A DNA stretch of 64,000 nt from NCBI RefSeq assembly GCF_963576675.1, contig NC_088913.1, positions 78,987,001 through 79,051,000 on the forward strand. Direction: 5' to 3'. Below the pieces are notes generated by a model. It was not told where the DNA came from and ran no database searches. It saw only the letters and a program-made list of their open reading frames with translations. Shown piece by piece: positions 1-12,400 of the stretch (positions are counted from its first letter, which is position 1; each line of letters opens with the position of its first letter). Both the position numbers and the translations under genes were made by a program. The stretch comes from Euphorbia lathyris (Eukaryota > Streptophyta > Magnoliopsida > Malpighiales > Euphorbiaceae).

Positions 1-570
1 CAGCTTATTCGTGTCCTCATCATCATCCTTTAGAGTTTCTCATTACTCATGCTATCTACCATAACCTCACAACTCTAGAACGGGTCATTATAGACCCACC
101 AACTTTCATTTGATTCATCCTTAAACCAAGATAATGTATTTGGAGAGTTAGTTCTGAATAGTAATTTGACTCAATATTATGCAGATATTATATATTTCGG
201 TCCAAATCCCATTTATTAGATCTCAAAGCTTTGAAATGTGTCTACATATATTAGAAACACACCTTACTAATATACCTCAGTCGCTTTCTCTCCCTTCTTG
301 ATGTACTATTTAGTTCATTATTTGTAACACCCTGGTCCAATACCATGTAGATATTGTCCGCTCTGGCCCAAATCCAACACATTGGGCCTCACGGCTTTAA
401 AACGCGTCTGCATGTATTGGATTCTCATCTTACTAATAAGCCCCAATCACTCCCTCTCCATTTCCGATGTGGGATTCGGTTCATTCCTGTCCCCATCGCC
501 ATCCCTTAGGGCCGCTCATTGCTCAGACCTTCTGTCCATATACAACCACTTCTGGACGGGTCGTTACACA
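1..570. repeat. TGTAAC...GTTACA dispersed repeat, one full and two decayed partial copies
   Basis: The segment from about 323 to 568 starts TGTAACACCC and ends GGGTCGTTACA. It contains phrases typical of a dicot dispersed repeat: a gtagatattgtcc block, an aaaacgcgtctgcatg block and a cgatgtgggattc block. Bases 180-320 are a decayed copy of its first half, and 1-95 resemble its last third (ctcattgctca and cgggtcgtta equivalents). The TG...CA ends suggest a small LTR or TRIM-type element, but I see no clear target duplication and no coding capacity. The short open frame at 382-591 is judged accidental. Confidence 0.5.
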
Positions 571-931
571 TATGGTTTAAATTATATCTAGGAACATTTC
601 TTTTAGGGGTGCACGTGGTCGGTTAACCATTTAATCGTTTTATTAAAAATACTAATCGTACACTAGTCCACTAAATTCGGTTAACCAATTATTTTTGTCG
701 GTTAACCTTTTATTTTGGTTTCTAACTATTAGTAAATAAAAATAATAAGAGAATTCTAATTTTTATTGTGAGTGGAATGGTGGGCCAATGACCAGTTGAA
801 GAGATTAAAAGCAGAGAGGGAGATGTCGTGCATTGTGTCCGTGTTCGACTATAGACTATGGATTGGACACAGCGGAGGTTTTTTGTTTACTCCATTTTCT
901 CCTCATTTTTATATTTTCATATTAAAAATAC

Positions 932-1084
932 GAGTTTTAGGTGTTTGGTTAGGGAATTACTATTTGTCTTTTATACTGAAAAGTAGGTTTTTCCAGAAGC
1001 AGAGAAACTCTGCTTTTCTAACAATAAGAAGAAACAGCAAACCGTAACAGTAAACAACAAATAACAAATAAACCAAACATGCCC
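932..1084. mobile_element. Possible small MITE with GTTTGGTT/AACCAAAC ends
   Basis: ggtgtttggtta near 932 and taaaccaaacatgccc near 1070-1084 form short imperfect inverted ends around about 150 bp, inside the larger hAT element. No convincing target duplication was found, so this is tentative. Confidence 0.3.
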
Positions 1085-1327
1085 TGAATTTTCCCGTTAC
1101 AACAACTCTTTACGACATCAAATTACTTTGGTTATTTTTTGGACTAGAATTATTATTCTTCGTGCTTTACCAACTAAGCCCTATTCAAGTATATTAATTT
1201 CACTAATTATCTAATTTATGACAAATTGGTAGTATGAGTTGAGTCTTAATCATCGAAAATAACTAGTGTTTCTTATTAATTTTTTTATTATTGATCCTGT
1301 ATTTATTCTAAAAGGGATAATATATAT

Positions 1328-2681
1328 AGGGGAGGGATAAAGTGAGAACATCCTCTTAGGTGAGGACACTTCCTTATGGTGAGAACACTCAAAACTACGT
1401 CGTTTTGAGTATAAAATTTAATAAAAAAAACACTGCTGGTGGTAGAGTGATTCGAACCTTGGCCTCCTCACTTACACTTCACACTGCTTACCACTAAAAC
1501 AATTACTTTTCTTATATATTATGTCGCGCGCTGCTTAATATACTATTACCCTTGTAGCTTCTATTGTTTAATATTTGACGCATACACTTATTAATATCGA
1601 TTAAATATGCATAATAATGAATTATTAATAGAAAAAAATGTGCATAATAATGAATTATTAATAGAAAAAAAATCCAAGAACATGCTCCAATTTCTTATTT
1701 ATTTAATTCCTTTATATTTTAACTTTTAAAACACGAACTATGAAGTTTATAACGTACGACATATTTTTTAGAATATACGTTATGTTTTTTAGAACATATG
1801 TTATGTTTTTTCGAACATGAGTTATAAATTATATTATAGAACAAATGAAAAAACGATCCAAATATCTACTGATTTTTTAGAACATTATACTTAATTTTTG
1901 GAACACAAACTATATATTTTTTTAAACATACGTTAGAACATATATTTTAACTTTTAAAACACGAACTATGAAGTTTAGAACGTACGACATATTTTTTAGA
2001 ACATACATTATGTTTTTTAGAACATGTGTTATGTTTTTTCGAACATGAGTTATAAATTATATTATAGAACAAATGAAAAAACGATCCAGATATCTACTGA
2101 TTTTTTTAGAAAATTATACTTAATTTTTGGAACACAAACTATAAACTTTAGAACATACGTTATGTTTTTTAGAACATATGTTATGTTATTTAGAATGTGA
2201 GTTTTTTTTTGAACAAAAAAAAAGGTCCATATATTTACTATTTTTTTAAAACATTATCTTAATTTTTAAAACACAAATTATAAAGTTTAGAACATATGTA
2301 ACAATATTTAGAACATCGTCCTTAACATTTTAAAAGATAAATTACAAAAATATAGAAGAATTAAATAAATAAGAAATTAGAGCACATTCTTGGATTTTTT
2401 TCTATTAATAATTAATTATTATGCACATTTCTTTTTTTTTTCTATTAATAAGTTATTATTATGCGAATTTAATCGATATTAATAAATGCATGCGTCAAAT
2501 ATTAAACAATAGAAGCTACAAGGGAAGTGGCATATTAAGCAGCGCGCGACATAATACACAAAAAAGCAATTGTCTCAGTGGTAAGTAGTGTGAAGTGTAA
2601 GTGAGGAGGCCAAGGTTCGAACCACTCTACCAACAACAGTGTTCTCACCTAAAAAAGGGTTCTCACAAGAGCATTCTCCTA
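1328..2681. mobile_element. Foldback (Mutator-like?) element with arms of about 350-380 bp, nested in the hAT element
   Basis: Bases 1328-1711 and 2342-2681 are inverted copies of each other with scattered changes. Paired landmarks are gtcgcgcgctgcttaat with its complement, cttgtagcttctattgtttaa with its complement, and the outer GTGAGAAC blocks. The ends lie in TA-rich DNA (a TA microsatellite follows the right end), so the target duplication cannot be read. The interior (about 1715-2330) is an array rich in ttttttagaacata units. No transposase is present. Long arms without coding capacity fit a Mutator-like foldback element; the superfamily is inferred. Confidence 0.7.
1715..2330. repeat. 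Degenerate tandem repeat of about 220 bp, rich in TTTTTAGAACAT units
   Basis: The block beginning aacttttaaaacacgaact near 1720 recurs near 1948 and, more decayed, near 2260. Each block carries several gttatgttttttagaacat sub-units, so there is a short-period repeat within a long-period one. It fills the loop of the foldback element. Confidence 0.65.
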
Positions 2682-2707
2682 TATATATATATATATATAT
2701 ATATATA
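2680..2707. repeat. (TA)n microsatellite
   Basis: Uninterrupted TA dinucleotide run directly at the right end of the foldback element; it may represent or extend its target duplication. Confidence 0.9.
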
Positions 2708-2913
2708 CTTGTATGTTTTTAATATTTAATTGATATTCGGTCGATTTCGGTTAACCACGGTTTTTAGAATACAAAAACCGTAACCGTAATCATTAACCAC
2801 TATTTTTAAAATTAAAAATCATACACTAGTCTATTGGTTTCGGTTAACCTTATTTTCGGTTTCGATTTGGTTTTTCAATTTTACGGATTTTTGTGTGCAC
2901 CCCTAATTTCTTT

Positions 2914-3901
2914 TAGACATGTCTCTTTCTTTTTGACAATCTAACCTTTCTATGGTTCTACTAGATTGTCTATTTGGTCAGATCTTTTCCGATGATATCC
3001 GTCTTTCTATAATTTGCTCTCTGATGGCTTCTGATGATCTAAATCAATGAACAACCGTCAGAAAAGGGGCCGGAGGTCCGCCGCACCCTCTCTGATACTA
3101 AAGTCAGTAGATATTTGAAGAAATATTAGACTAACTTTAAGCAATGACCTAAAAAGTTTAGTTAAGAAGTGATGTACCAGTGACAGTTGAGTTGCAAGCT
3201 ATTTATAGGCAAAATGTTGTGTACCTAGACACGTGGCATCATTGGATTTGTCTTCGGGCCCATATTTCCCTTTCGAAATACATGTGAACTTGGGGAGCGT
3301 GCCTTTGGAATCCAGTGTTCTTATTGGTTCACGTGTCACCTTCAAACAGCTCCCGAAGAGATGTTATCTAACCGAAGGTCAGTGTTTTGATCGAAGCTAG
3401 ATTTGTTCATGGGCCTTGACTGGGCTAGGCCCAAGTGCCGACTTTGGTACGAAGCAAAAGCCTTTTGACTTGCGATCCAATTAAAAGATACTGTATCAGG
3501 TGTCCCCCCAATATCTCTAATGTAGATCACAATTTTTTTATTGCCACATATAAAGGTACATATTACGTTATTCAGGTACCTGTAAATAGTCTTGAATTCA
3601 CGACTTTAGAACCTCAAGTATGCCATTCTTAAAACATATCTTCTAATCATTTGCTTTCAAGTTATTTGTACTTTCCAGTACCACACTGACTTAAACATTA
3701 GAGAGGATTCACCGAAATCCGATCCCTCCCTAACTTTTTATTAATGTTTTAAGTTACCGGAAACAATTAGAAAATTATATTTCAATATAGAAACATGATT
3801 GAGTTTTTTTATTTTTACTTTATAAGGATACTACCGTAGTTATTTAATCTACAAAGTTTAATTTGAAAAAAAATCAATAAATAAATAGAAATTTTTTATC
3901 A
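2914..3901. repeat. Decayed LTR-like debris, no gene
   Basis: Around 3080-3210 there is a ggtccgccgc...gatactaaagtcagta phrase and gctatttatagg, whose complement contains TATAAATAG. This phrase order is common in dicot LTRs read on the minus strand, and a related gatgccaaagtcagtatg phrase occurs near 47210. I could not set boundaries or find a partner LTR. The short frames here are not believable genes. Confidence 0.35.
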
Positions 3902-4039
3902 TCTATACTCTATACTCTATACTAAATCTGTAGACAGATTTGACACTTGACATGTTTATAATCTTTTCTTGCTGATGTGTCATAATTATAGTCTCCTATA
4001 TTTCTAAGAACTACCTATTGTTTTTTGAAAGACTTACAT

Positions 4040-5640
4040 ATGTTTGAAGTGTTTGCAAAACTGCAACGTAATGTACAATTCAATTTGCAGTTGTAACTAT
4101 ATTGCAATTGAAAACTGTCGATTCATCTCCCACTACTATGCTATGGCCAACCTTTTCTCCTTTAAGCCTGCTCTATTCAACTCTCCCACGATCACCGCCC
4201 TCTCTCAACCCATTTTCAAAAAATGCTCTGATCTCTCTCCCCTAATTAACTGCCATCTCTCTCGAATCATCTGAAATTGTCGCCTTACTCTCCTTCTATT
4301 GTAGTTATTATGCCCTTTTTTGTTCCTGCTGGATTGATTTGGGACGCTTGAAGTGGTGAAGTATCTATGTCCATTTCATTATGAACCATGTGTCTGGTTC
4401 CCTATTCTTTTTCAATTATTAACGATACCAAGTTGATATTTTTCCTACTTAATATTGTTCACTTATTTGATTTGCTTTAGATATGGTTTATCTCGGTTTT
4501 GATCTCTCTATAGGGTGGAAGATTCAATTTCAGATGCAGCTGGGTGTTGGAGGTCTATGTCAACTGTAATTTTCTCAAATTAACTGATGGTATTTTTTGC
4601 ATCGAATAGAGGTAGATTTGTGTGGCTACAAGCACTGCCTTTAACCGAATCGTATTTGGTTCGTCTATATTCGATTCAAGAAATTAATTATGTAAATTTT
4701 GTTCAATATGAAACTCTTCTCATGTTTAATCTTTGTGATTAACTTCCCGGTGGAGATTTGATACTAGAAACCATTACAAGCATGTTCTCTATAAGAACAA
4801 CAAAATGCCCTAATAATTTCAAGGCTGGAGGTGGAATGCATTCAATTTATGCCTTGACCATGGTTTCCAATTTAGGATTTGCATTTGGAACAAGTTCAAG
4901 TGATCCAAGTGGCGGAGAGCTTCCAGTGGGTGAGATATCTATGGGAGGGATGAGTTCATTTGAAAGAATGGTCATGAAATGTAGAAACAGCTTCCAGATT
5001 GCATTGAGAATATGTGATATAAGATTCTAAACTATTGTTGATTGCAGGATCAACAACCGCATCTTGGAATTTTTTTGGTCCATCTCCTCCTCACATGATA
5101 TCTTCACTGCATTACACGTTGCCATCCTTCCTTGATTTAGCGATTAATTTTACATAAAAACTGTAATTCTGTTTCCTAATACCTTAGATTCCTTACTTAA
5201 CTTAATTGTGGTGAGTTTTCAGTTTTATTTTGCTGAATTTTTGTAATTGGGGTTTTGAGACTATTTTTTTTTTCTTTTCTTTTTACAGTGTTGCTCAATC
5301 AATTTGGATGGAGTGTTGATGGTACTTGGATTAGAGGAAATGGAATTTGAAGGCAATACCAATTAGTGAGGTTTGTTTTGGTTCATAACTATTTCATTTG
5401 CCATACTTTTTCTTTACCCTGTGTTTCAGACAAGTTTTTATTTTTTCCCTTCTTCAAAACAGGTTCATTAGAAAAGGTCCTAGATGGAAAATAGAAAATT
5501 TGATGTGTCATTATTTGCGTACTCTTTGCGCTAATACGCCACTTTCCACTGTTTTTTTTTTTTTTTTTTTTATGGAGGTTGTTCTCTCTCTTTCCAAAAT
5601 TCATCTTTGACATGAAGCATAATTGAAGATTGAATTTTGT
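4040..5640 (+). pseudogene. Possible captured host-gene fragment inside the Helitron, source unknown
   Basis: This part is less AT-rich than the rest of the Helitron and has exon/intron-like texture: open stretches broken by T-rich tracts ending in AG (near 4514, 5048 and 5288). An open frame at 4758-5030 (90 codons) contains the peptide GFAFGTSSSDPSGGELPVGE, which does not look like translated noise but which I do not recognise. Helitrons are known to pick up gene pieces. No function is proposed, and the reading as a captured gene is inference. Confidence 0.35.
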
Positions 5641-5825
5641 CCTGCCTCTGTCCTAACTTCTTGCTTTTGAAGTATTTTGTTTTGGGTTATTATTTGTTGC
5701 TGTAGCTTGAACCTAAATTAGTACTTGCAGAGCCTTAATTTTATCATGCTATACCATTAGTCACTTGAGTCTGTTCTCGAGGTAATCAGACAGAAGAAAT
5801 CATGCCTCATCTGACAAATAATTAA

Positions 5826-5887
5826 AATATTGAAGGATTTAACTGTGCTTATTACTAATATTGAAGGATTTAACTGTGCTTATTACT
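5826..5887. repeat. Perfect 31-bp tandem duplication
   Basis: The unit starting aatattgaaggatttaact occurs twice back to back without a mismatch, so the duplication is recent relative to its surroundings. Confidence 0.9.
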
Positions 5888-6229
5888 TCAAAAGTGAGAT
5901 TTTAGAGAAGTTTGAGAAGAAAAATATTTTATGGAGCTATTATACGATATATTGATTCTGGGATCATATAAATATCGGTTTCATGGGTTTAGAACAAACG
6001 AAAAGAGAGAAACACCAAAGACAATGGTGGAAGAACTGAAAACGGAAAAAAAACTCATGAAAATAGCTATAAAAAAGTTTGAATCTTCGGTGTATAGCTA
6101 AATAATTTGGATGGTGTGATGACTGACCAATGAACCAATGATGAATAAAATGAGAAGTTTTGTAGGTAAATGTGATGATTACCCATTCAATTTTTTAAAT
6201 GTATTATTTTGTTATTATTACAATATAAA

Positions 6230-8800
6230 CTAGTCGAAAACCCGTGCGATGCACGGGGTATGAAACTTTTATATAATTTAGATAAATAAATAAATTGACA
6301 TATTTACTTTTAAATAATTTTATATCATGCTATGAAAAAAAATTTATATTATGTATATTTGAAATTAATATATATTTTTTTAATGATAATTCAAATTAAA
6401 TTAATTTTAAAAATAATTGACTACTTTTATTTTTTTATAGAATTTTAACTAAAGATGAATGATTTATTTATTTTTACAAAATTCAATGATTTGTACTTTT
6501 TAGGAATTTTAATACATTTTCATATTCCAAATATTCTGTGAAACAATAATAATAAAATAACAGATTAATTAAGAAATATATTAGAATATAATAAAAACCA
6601 AAAATTGAATTAATCTATAATTAAAATTAAATATTATATTTACGATACAAAAGAATTACAATATAGGTTAAACAAAAATTGAATTAAACTATAATTAAAA
6701 TTAAATATTATATCTACGGTACAAAAGAATTACAATCTATGTTAAAATGGAAGCAACATCAATATATTATTCTATAAACTATTACAATCAATGCTTTTCT
6801 AATGTTGCATATGAAGAAACTTTATCAATTCAATATGTTACATATAAAAAAATAAAATTCGTAAGAATTAGTCATGATTCATCTTGATGATAATTATTTT
6901 GGTTGATGGAATTTCATGATCACCAAGTATTCGAATTCAATTATTCATTTTGCTACAATAACCCAATATATCTAATTGAATCAGTTTAAGATGATGATTT
7001 CTCCTATTTTCATCTCGTAATATCTCATCAAGACATTCGATCAATTTGTTTTTCATTCTTTCACTATATAGAATATCAGCCATACTCGTAGATATCACTT
7101 ATTTGACTTCATTAATATTTTCTAATAATTATATATTCTTGAATTTTATAAGTAAGAAAAACAAACAAAAGAATTGAAAAAAAATAAAAGGACGAAAAAG
7201 ATAATTAGGAGAGAACCATCTTCCTCTCGGGTTTTTTTCTTTTTTTTTGAAAATAAAAGAGAATGTCGAGACATAAGCGTATAAAGAGGAGAGTGAAAAT
7301 ATTTTTTGCCCATTAATTAAACATTTTATTTTTCTTTAATGAAGTATTAAGTCCATAAATTAATTTTAGTTAAATAGAATTAAATCGCAATTGTAACCAT
7401 TCAGTACAAAAAAACGTTTTATAATTAATATGTGAAATTAATTATATTAATTAGAATCATTATGCTCAACATTTGAGAATTTGAAGAGATTCAAATAATA
7501 ATATTTTCTTAATTAATATTTTTCAATAATTTGTTCTATGATCATATTTCATTTTCATCTGTTAAAAACTCTTGAAATACTAACAATTTTATACGAATCA
7601 TAATATAATAGTTAAAAATTATATAAGCCAATGTTGCAAAAGCAATTATCTCAATATCCATAATTAATGTACATTTTTAGGATTTTGAGCATCAAAATTT
7701 ATTTTTATTTACCTTGATTTTGAATTCGTATCTAACATAATCCACATTCTTCAAGAATAAACATCTTATCAAGCGCATTAGACGCTTACAATCTCCTTGT
7801 CTAGAAAATTGAAAAAAAATAACTTCTTGATAATAATAATAATAATAATATAACATAATTTATATTGAAATAAACTTCATTGTAAGTATAATATTTCAAT
7901 ATCTCTTTAATATTTTATTTAATATGTCTCAAACTTCAATGAACAACTATCGTGTGAAACTTTATATCTATTTGTACCAAAATGCATAAAAATAAAAAAA
8001 TACAATCCATATCAATTAGCTAAACTCAAACTAAAAAAATGAGTGGATTTTAACATGTTCTGAATTAGAAAAATTAATCTAACTTCAATTAAAACTAAAA
8101 ATTAAATAACTACAACATATGAAAAAAAAATCGAATAATTACCTTGAGAAACATAAGAATTTCTTGTAATTTTTGATACTTTTGTGTTTTCCGGTTTTAG
8201 TTGTTCATGCATCTTATATTTCTGTTGGATTTCTTCAATTGAAGCTATCAGTTTGGAAAAAAAAGACAAATAAAAAGAAAACATGGATAAGATAGCGAGA
8301 GGTATAGAACCTGGGTAACAACAGAAATGAATCTGAAAGATGAAACTATAACAACTATTGTTTAATAAAAATAAAACAACAACATAATTGAGAACAAAAT
8401 AACTACAACATATGAAAAAAAATTGAATATTTACTTTCAGAAATATAATACTATCTATCGTGACCAATGAATATAATGGTGGAATACTAATGAATATAAT
8501 GGTGAAATACTATCTATCATGCTTTATATAGAAGTTTATTTGTGACTTTTTGATTTCTTTTGCTTTGTGTTTTTTTATCTTCCCGTAACTCTTGCTTTCT
8601 TTTATTATTTTAATTAATAGGCTAGTAATTATTTAATATATTATAAATATAAATTTGTTATTTTTAATTAATTAAATATTTATTTTTAATTAATTAAATA
8701 TTTTTAATCTGATTTTTTACTACGTTGACAACTCATCAAAAAGACCTCTAAAACACTTCTTCTCATTTCTCTCTGCTTCCGTAATTATATATAGTATAGA
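6230..8800 (-). mobile_element. Non-autonomous Helitron on - (inner), 2.57 kb
   Basis: Read on the minus strand it starts TCTATACTATATATAA at 8800 and ends in a GC hairpin (CCCGTGCATCGCACGGG, 6241-6257) followed by seven bases and CTAG at 6230-6233. The flanks are A on the 5' side and T on the 3' side, as expected for A|T insertion. The interior is very AT-rich, with no Rep/helicase frame; the 121-codon frame at 8102-8467 is low-complexity and not credible as a gene. It lies wholly inside the outer Helitron of opposite orientation. Confidence 0.78.
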
Positions 8801-8998
8801 TATACTTATTAAAAAAAAATTATATTACCAATATTGTGTTAATTTGACTTTTAATTTAATTATTTAATTAGAATTAATTTTTTTGATTAAAGATTGTTTA
8901 GCGATTTAATTAGAATTAATATACAACATTTAAAAATATGATTTAATAAAAAAATTAGTTAATCATGTAACAGTGTATTGCACGGGTGTTAATGCTAG

Positions 8999-9429
8999 TT
9001 ATAATATAAATGGTTTATCATTTTTAATTTTCATTTAGTAGATTTCACCCAAAAAAAATTAAAAAATTTAATTATCATTTTTTTTTCAACAGTAAAAACA
9101 ACAGCATCAAACAATATTAGTAAAGGGTTTTAAAAAAACAACATTAGTAAAACAAAAACAGGAAATCCAGTCCCGAGTGTAACATTTAATAAAATAGTAA
9201 CTAATTAATTCAAAAAAATGAAAAATAAAATAGTACTACTAATGAATTTACCCAAAATTTTATTTCATTTTATTTTGTATTCATAAATTCGCAATCTCTC
9301 CCGAGCCGTTTCTTCTTGAATTCAACAGATACAGCTAGGAATTGAGATACAGAGCCTGAAGCGGAGTCGTCACGAGGGGTTGATTGATGATCAACGATTA
9401 TTGTAAGAGAGGGAGATAGCGGAGAGAAA
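8999..9429. other. ATE1 upstream region
   Basis: AT-rich DNA between the Helitron end and the ATE1 start codon, presumably holding promoter and 5' UTR. No clear TATA box was picked out. A Helitron 3' end lying about 430 bp upstream of the start codon may contribute to or bound the promoter. Confidence 0.5.
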
Positions 9430-12400
9430 ATGGCAGGAAAAGTCAGGAGAAGCGAAGCTAGCTCTAGCAGCAGCAGCAATAGCAGAGGTGAAACGGTCGT
9501 CGTTGATTGCGGCCGCCGGAAGAGCTCTTGCGGTTACTGCAAATCCGGAAGTCGCTCCAGTATTTCTCATGGTTCGTTCGTATGTTGTTTTCAAGTTTAT
9601 ATCGAGATTTTCATTTCCGATTTTCTTTTTCAAATTCAGTGTTAAATATTTGATTGGATGAGATGAATCTTGGGGTTTTTTGTTCTCTTTGCGGTTTCAG
9701 ATTGAGAATACCAAATTCTAATTTGAATATGCATAATCATGGTAGCTATAATGCACATTGTATATGTATATGTATATGTTTGATAATCATTTCATGAGTA
9801 TTCTCTAACCTATTTAACAATTAACACTTCTGATCATATGAATTTCATCATTCTAACATTCTTTTTTATTTTATCTGGAGTGGCTAATTCTTGTTAACTA
9901 GATATCAAGCTTATGATTTTTGTATTCCTGCATTTTGTCTTTGTTATAGGTTTGTGGGCACACAGCATTACAGTTGATGACTATCAAGGTATAAATTATC
10001 TGCATCTTCTATTTCTCTATTATTAAGTTTATGTTCCATATACATACAATACAAGAACCTCGTTGCACTTTATGTTCTATATAATATTGCATTTTATGTA
10101 TCATTAAGTTTGTCAATAATGGTCTGGGGTGTTTTTTTTTTTTGTGTGTGTGTGTGTGCATGTGTAGATCTTCTGGACCGGGGCTGGAGAAGATCCGGTT
10201 GTTTCCTTTACAAACCTGAGATGGAAAGGACATGCTGCCCATCTTACACTATTCGAATGAAGGCAAGTGATTTTATCCCCTCAAAAGACCAGCAGCGCGT
10301 GTCTAGAAGAATGCAGAGGTATGTTCTTTATCTCAGTTTAGTTTGTTAAACTATTGTAAGTTTATCCAAGATGAAAACTTTTTCCATTTTATGTTGAACG
10401 AGATATTTTCAGTAATAAGATCTTAGTGGATATGATCTACATGGTCACTGAATACCAGTACTGTATTACTCAATTAACAACCTGGGCCTAGGAGCTTGGG
10501 ATATTGCCTATGCTAACAGACATTTGAGATCTTCCCTATGTTAGCAGACATTTGACTTGTTAAGAAACGGATTATGAAATATGTAGCAAGACTATGATCT
10601 ATTAAATGCAATTCTATTGAAAAGGTTTAGTTCCTTATTGATTACTGATAATATTAAATGCCTAGATTTTTAGATGGGACACTGGATGTGAAAAAAACAA
10701 TTGACGTCATAGAGGATCATAATGCGAAAGACACATGTAGCTGTGCCTGCCATGATGTTTCAAGCTCAGGGACAAAGGAAACTTTCTCCAGTAAGGGAGA
10801 GGAAAAGAATAGGGCAATAGATAATTCTAAAAACTTGGCAGATCAAGTTGACAGTGCGATTCGTACTTGTGCAGAAAGTGGGAAACTTCCTTGCAACGTA
10901 GAATTACCCAAAGCTTCTGTTAAACCGGTTTCTCAGGCCAAAAGAAAGCTGTTAGTTGAAGGAACAGAAGACCTCATGTACTCTAGCAACATTGCATTTC
11001 AAATAGGGGCCACTGCAAAGCGCATACAATCAGCTGCAAAAGATGCAAGACATGGTGCAGAAGATGATGCTATGACTCCTAAAGCTATTGCAGAAATTTT
11101 GGCTGCTTCTTTGAATCAGTTACCAGAGACTAGAGGCTTTTCGGTGAAGGCTTGCAATGGGCACATCAATTTCTATGCATCCGCATCACATGCTACTCCC
11201 AGTGAAGGTGCTCATATTGTTACTATTCCCAAAGAATCTGATTCAGGGTGTAAAAGAAAAGCTTGCTGTATGAGGAAGACTGCCAAATATTCTCAGGAGA
11301 AAAGGCGGAGACTAGATATCCATTTGAAAAGGTCCAGTTTTGATCCAGAAGAGTTTGAATTGTATAAAAGATATCAGATGAAAGTGCATAACGATACACC
11401 AGATCATGTTACTGAAAGCTCATATAGAAGATTTCTGGTTGATACTCCCCTAATTTCTGTCCCACCATCTGGTGATGGCAGAGTACCACCTTGTGGATTT
11501 GGCTCTTTTCATCAGCAATATGTCATTGATGGTCAGCTAGTTGCTGTGGGTGTCATAGATATTCTTCCTAAATGTTTGTCGAGTAAGTATCTATTCTGGG
11601 ACCCAGATTTCGCCTTCCTATCATTAGGCAAGTACGCAGCCTTGCAAGAAATAGACTGGTTGAAGCAGAATCAAGTCCATTGCCCCAGTCTTCAGTATTA
11701 TTATCTTGGATATTATATTCATTCCTGCAGCAAGATGAGATATAAAGCAGCATATAGACCATCTGAGCTTCTCTGTCCTCTCCGTTACCAGTAAGTTTTT
11801 CTTTTGAATGCAGCAAAAACCTTTGAATAATGTGTATGAGAACTTTTTATGTACTTTTTTTTTTCTTTACTAGAAGGATTCACCTCAAACTTCAGATTAG
11901 AACATTATTTAATATTGAAGACATAGCCCAAATATTCTTGATTTTCATTTACAAGGCTAATCCTTCTGACTGTTGACATATTTTCTCAACTCAATTTTCA
12001 TTGTTGATCTGGTCAGCCCTAGGGTCAAGCAAAGTTTAACAAGCTGAAATGTTATTTCCAGGTGGATTCCGTTCGATATTGTGAGACCTTTGCTTGATAC
12101 AAAGCCATATGTTGTCTTGTCAGATCATACGCTTACACAAAATGGGGAATCTTTACCACCTCTTGCTTCTGAAAGCTCCATAGAACTGAAACCTGATGAC
12201 ATTATTGATGAAGACTCAAATGATATTCCTGTAGATGATGGTGAGGAGATTGAACCTGATTCTGAAAGTTCTGATGAAGAATTAGGTATAGAAAACAGTG
12301 GTCAAACAATGGAAGACGGTGATGTTGGTGATATTTTAATTGGCTTAAAGGGATCCAGCGTGAAATATAAGGTACTTGGTTCAACTTTAAAATGCTAGCG

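Larger units (their letters stand above)
604..2905. mobile_element. Non-autonomous hAT-type transposon, 2.3 kb, with 8-bp target duplication
   Basis: The left end reads TAGGGGTGCAC and the right end GTGCACCCCTA, perfect 11-bp inverted termini. They are flanked by the same 8 bases, atttcttt, at 596-603 and 2906-2913. An 8-bp duplication with such ends is the hAT signature. Both ends are rich in ggttaacc motifs over about 150 bp. No transposase frame is present. Much of the interior is a second, foldback element (1328-2681). Confidence 0.82.
3902..8998 (+). mobile_element. Non-autonomous Helitron on + (outer)
   Basis: The 5' end reads A|TCTATACTCTATACTC, with the host A at 3901. The 3' end reads cattgcacgggtgttaatgCTAG|T, with the host T at 8999. 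A TC start, CTAG end and insertion between A and T without duplication are Helitron hallmarks. The sub-terminal hairpin (gtgtattgcac) is eroded. No Rep/helicase frame was found. The element contains a candidate captured gene fragment (4040-5640) and an inner Helitron on the opposite strand (6230-8800). The 5' end is less certain than the 3' end. Confidence 0.6.

Noticed and set aside
382..591. 69-codon open frame
   Set aside because: Lies across the TGTAAC...GTTACA repeat; no family resemblance.
1621..1680. Short tandem repeat gaattattaatagaaaaaaat as a CRISPR-like array
   Set aside because: Only two units, no spacers, in eukaryotic transposon DNA.
2571..2630. tRNA gene
   Set aside because: A- and B-box-like words are present but no cloverleaf with acceptor stem; treated as a tRNA-like relic in a transposon arm.
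8102..8467. 121-codon open frame on the minus strand
   Set aside because: Low-complexity F/S/I-rich translation of AT-rich Helitron DNA.
9391..9633. Minus-strand open frame opposite ATE1 exon 1
   Set aside because: Antisense shadow of the serine-rich ATE1 N terminus.
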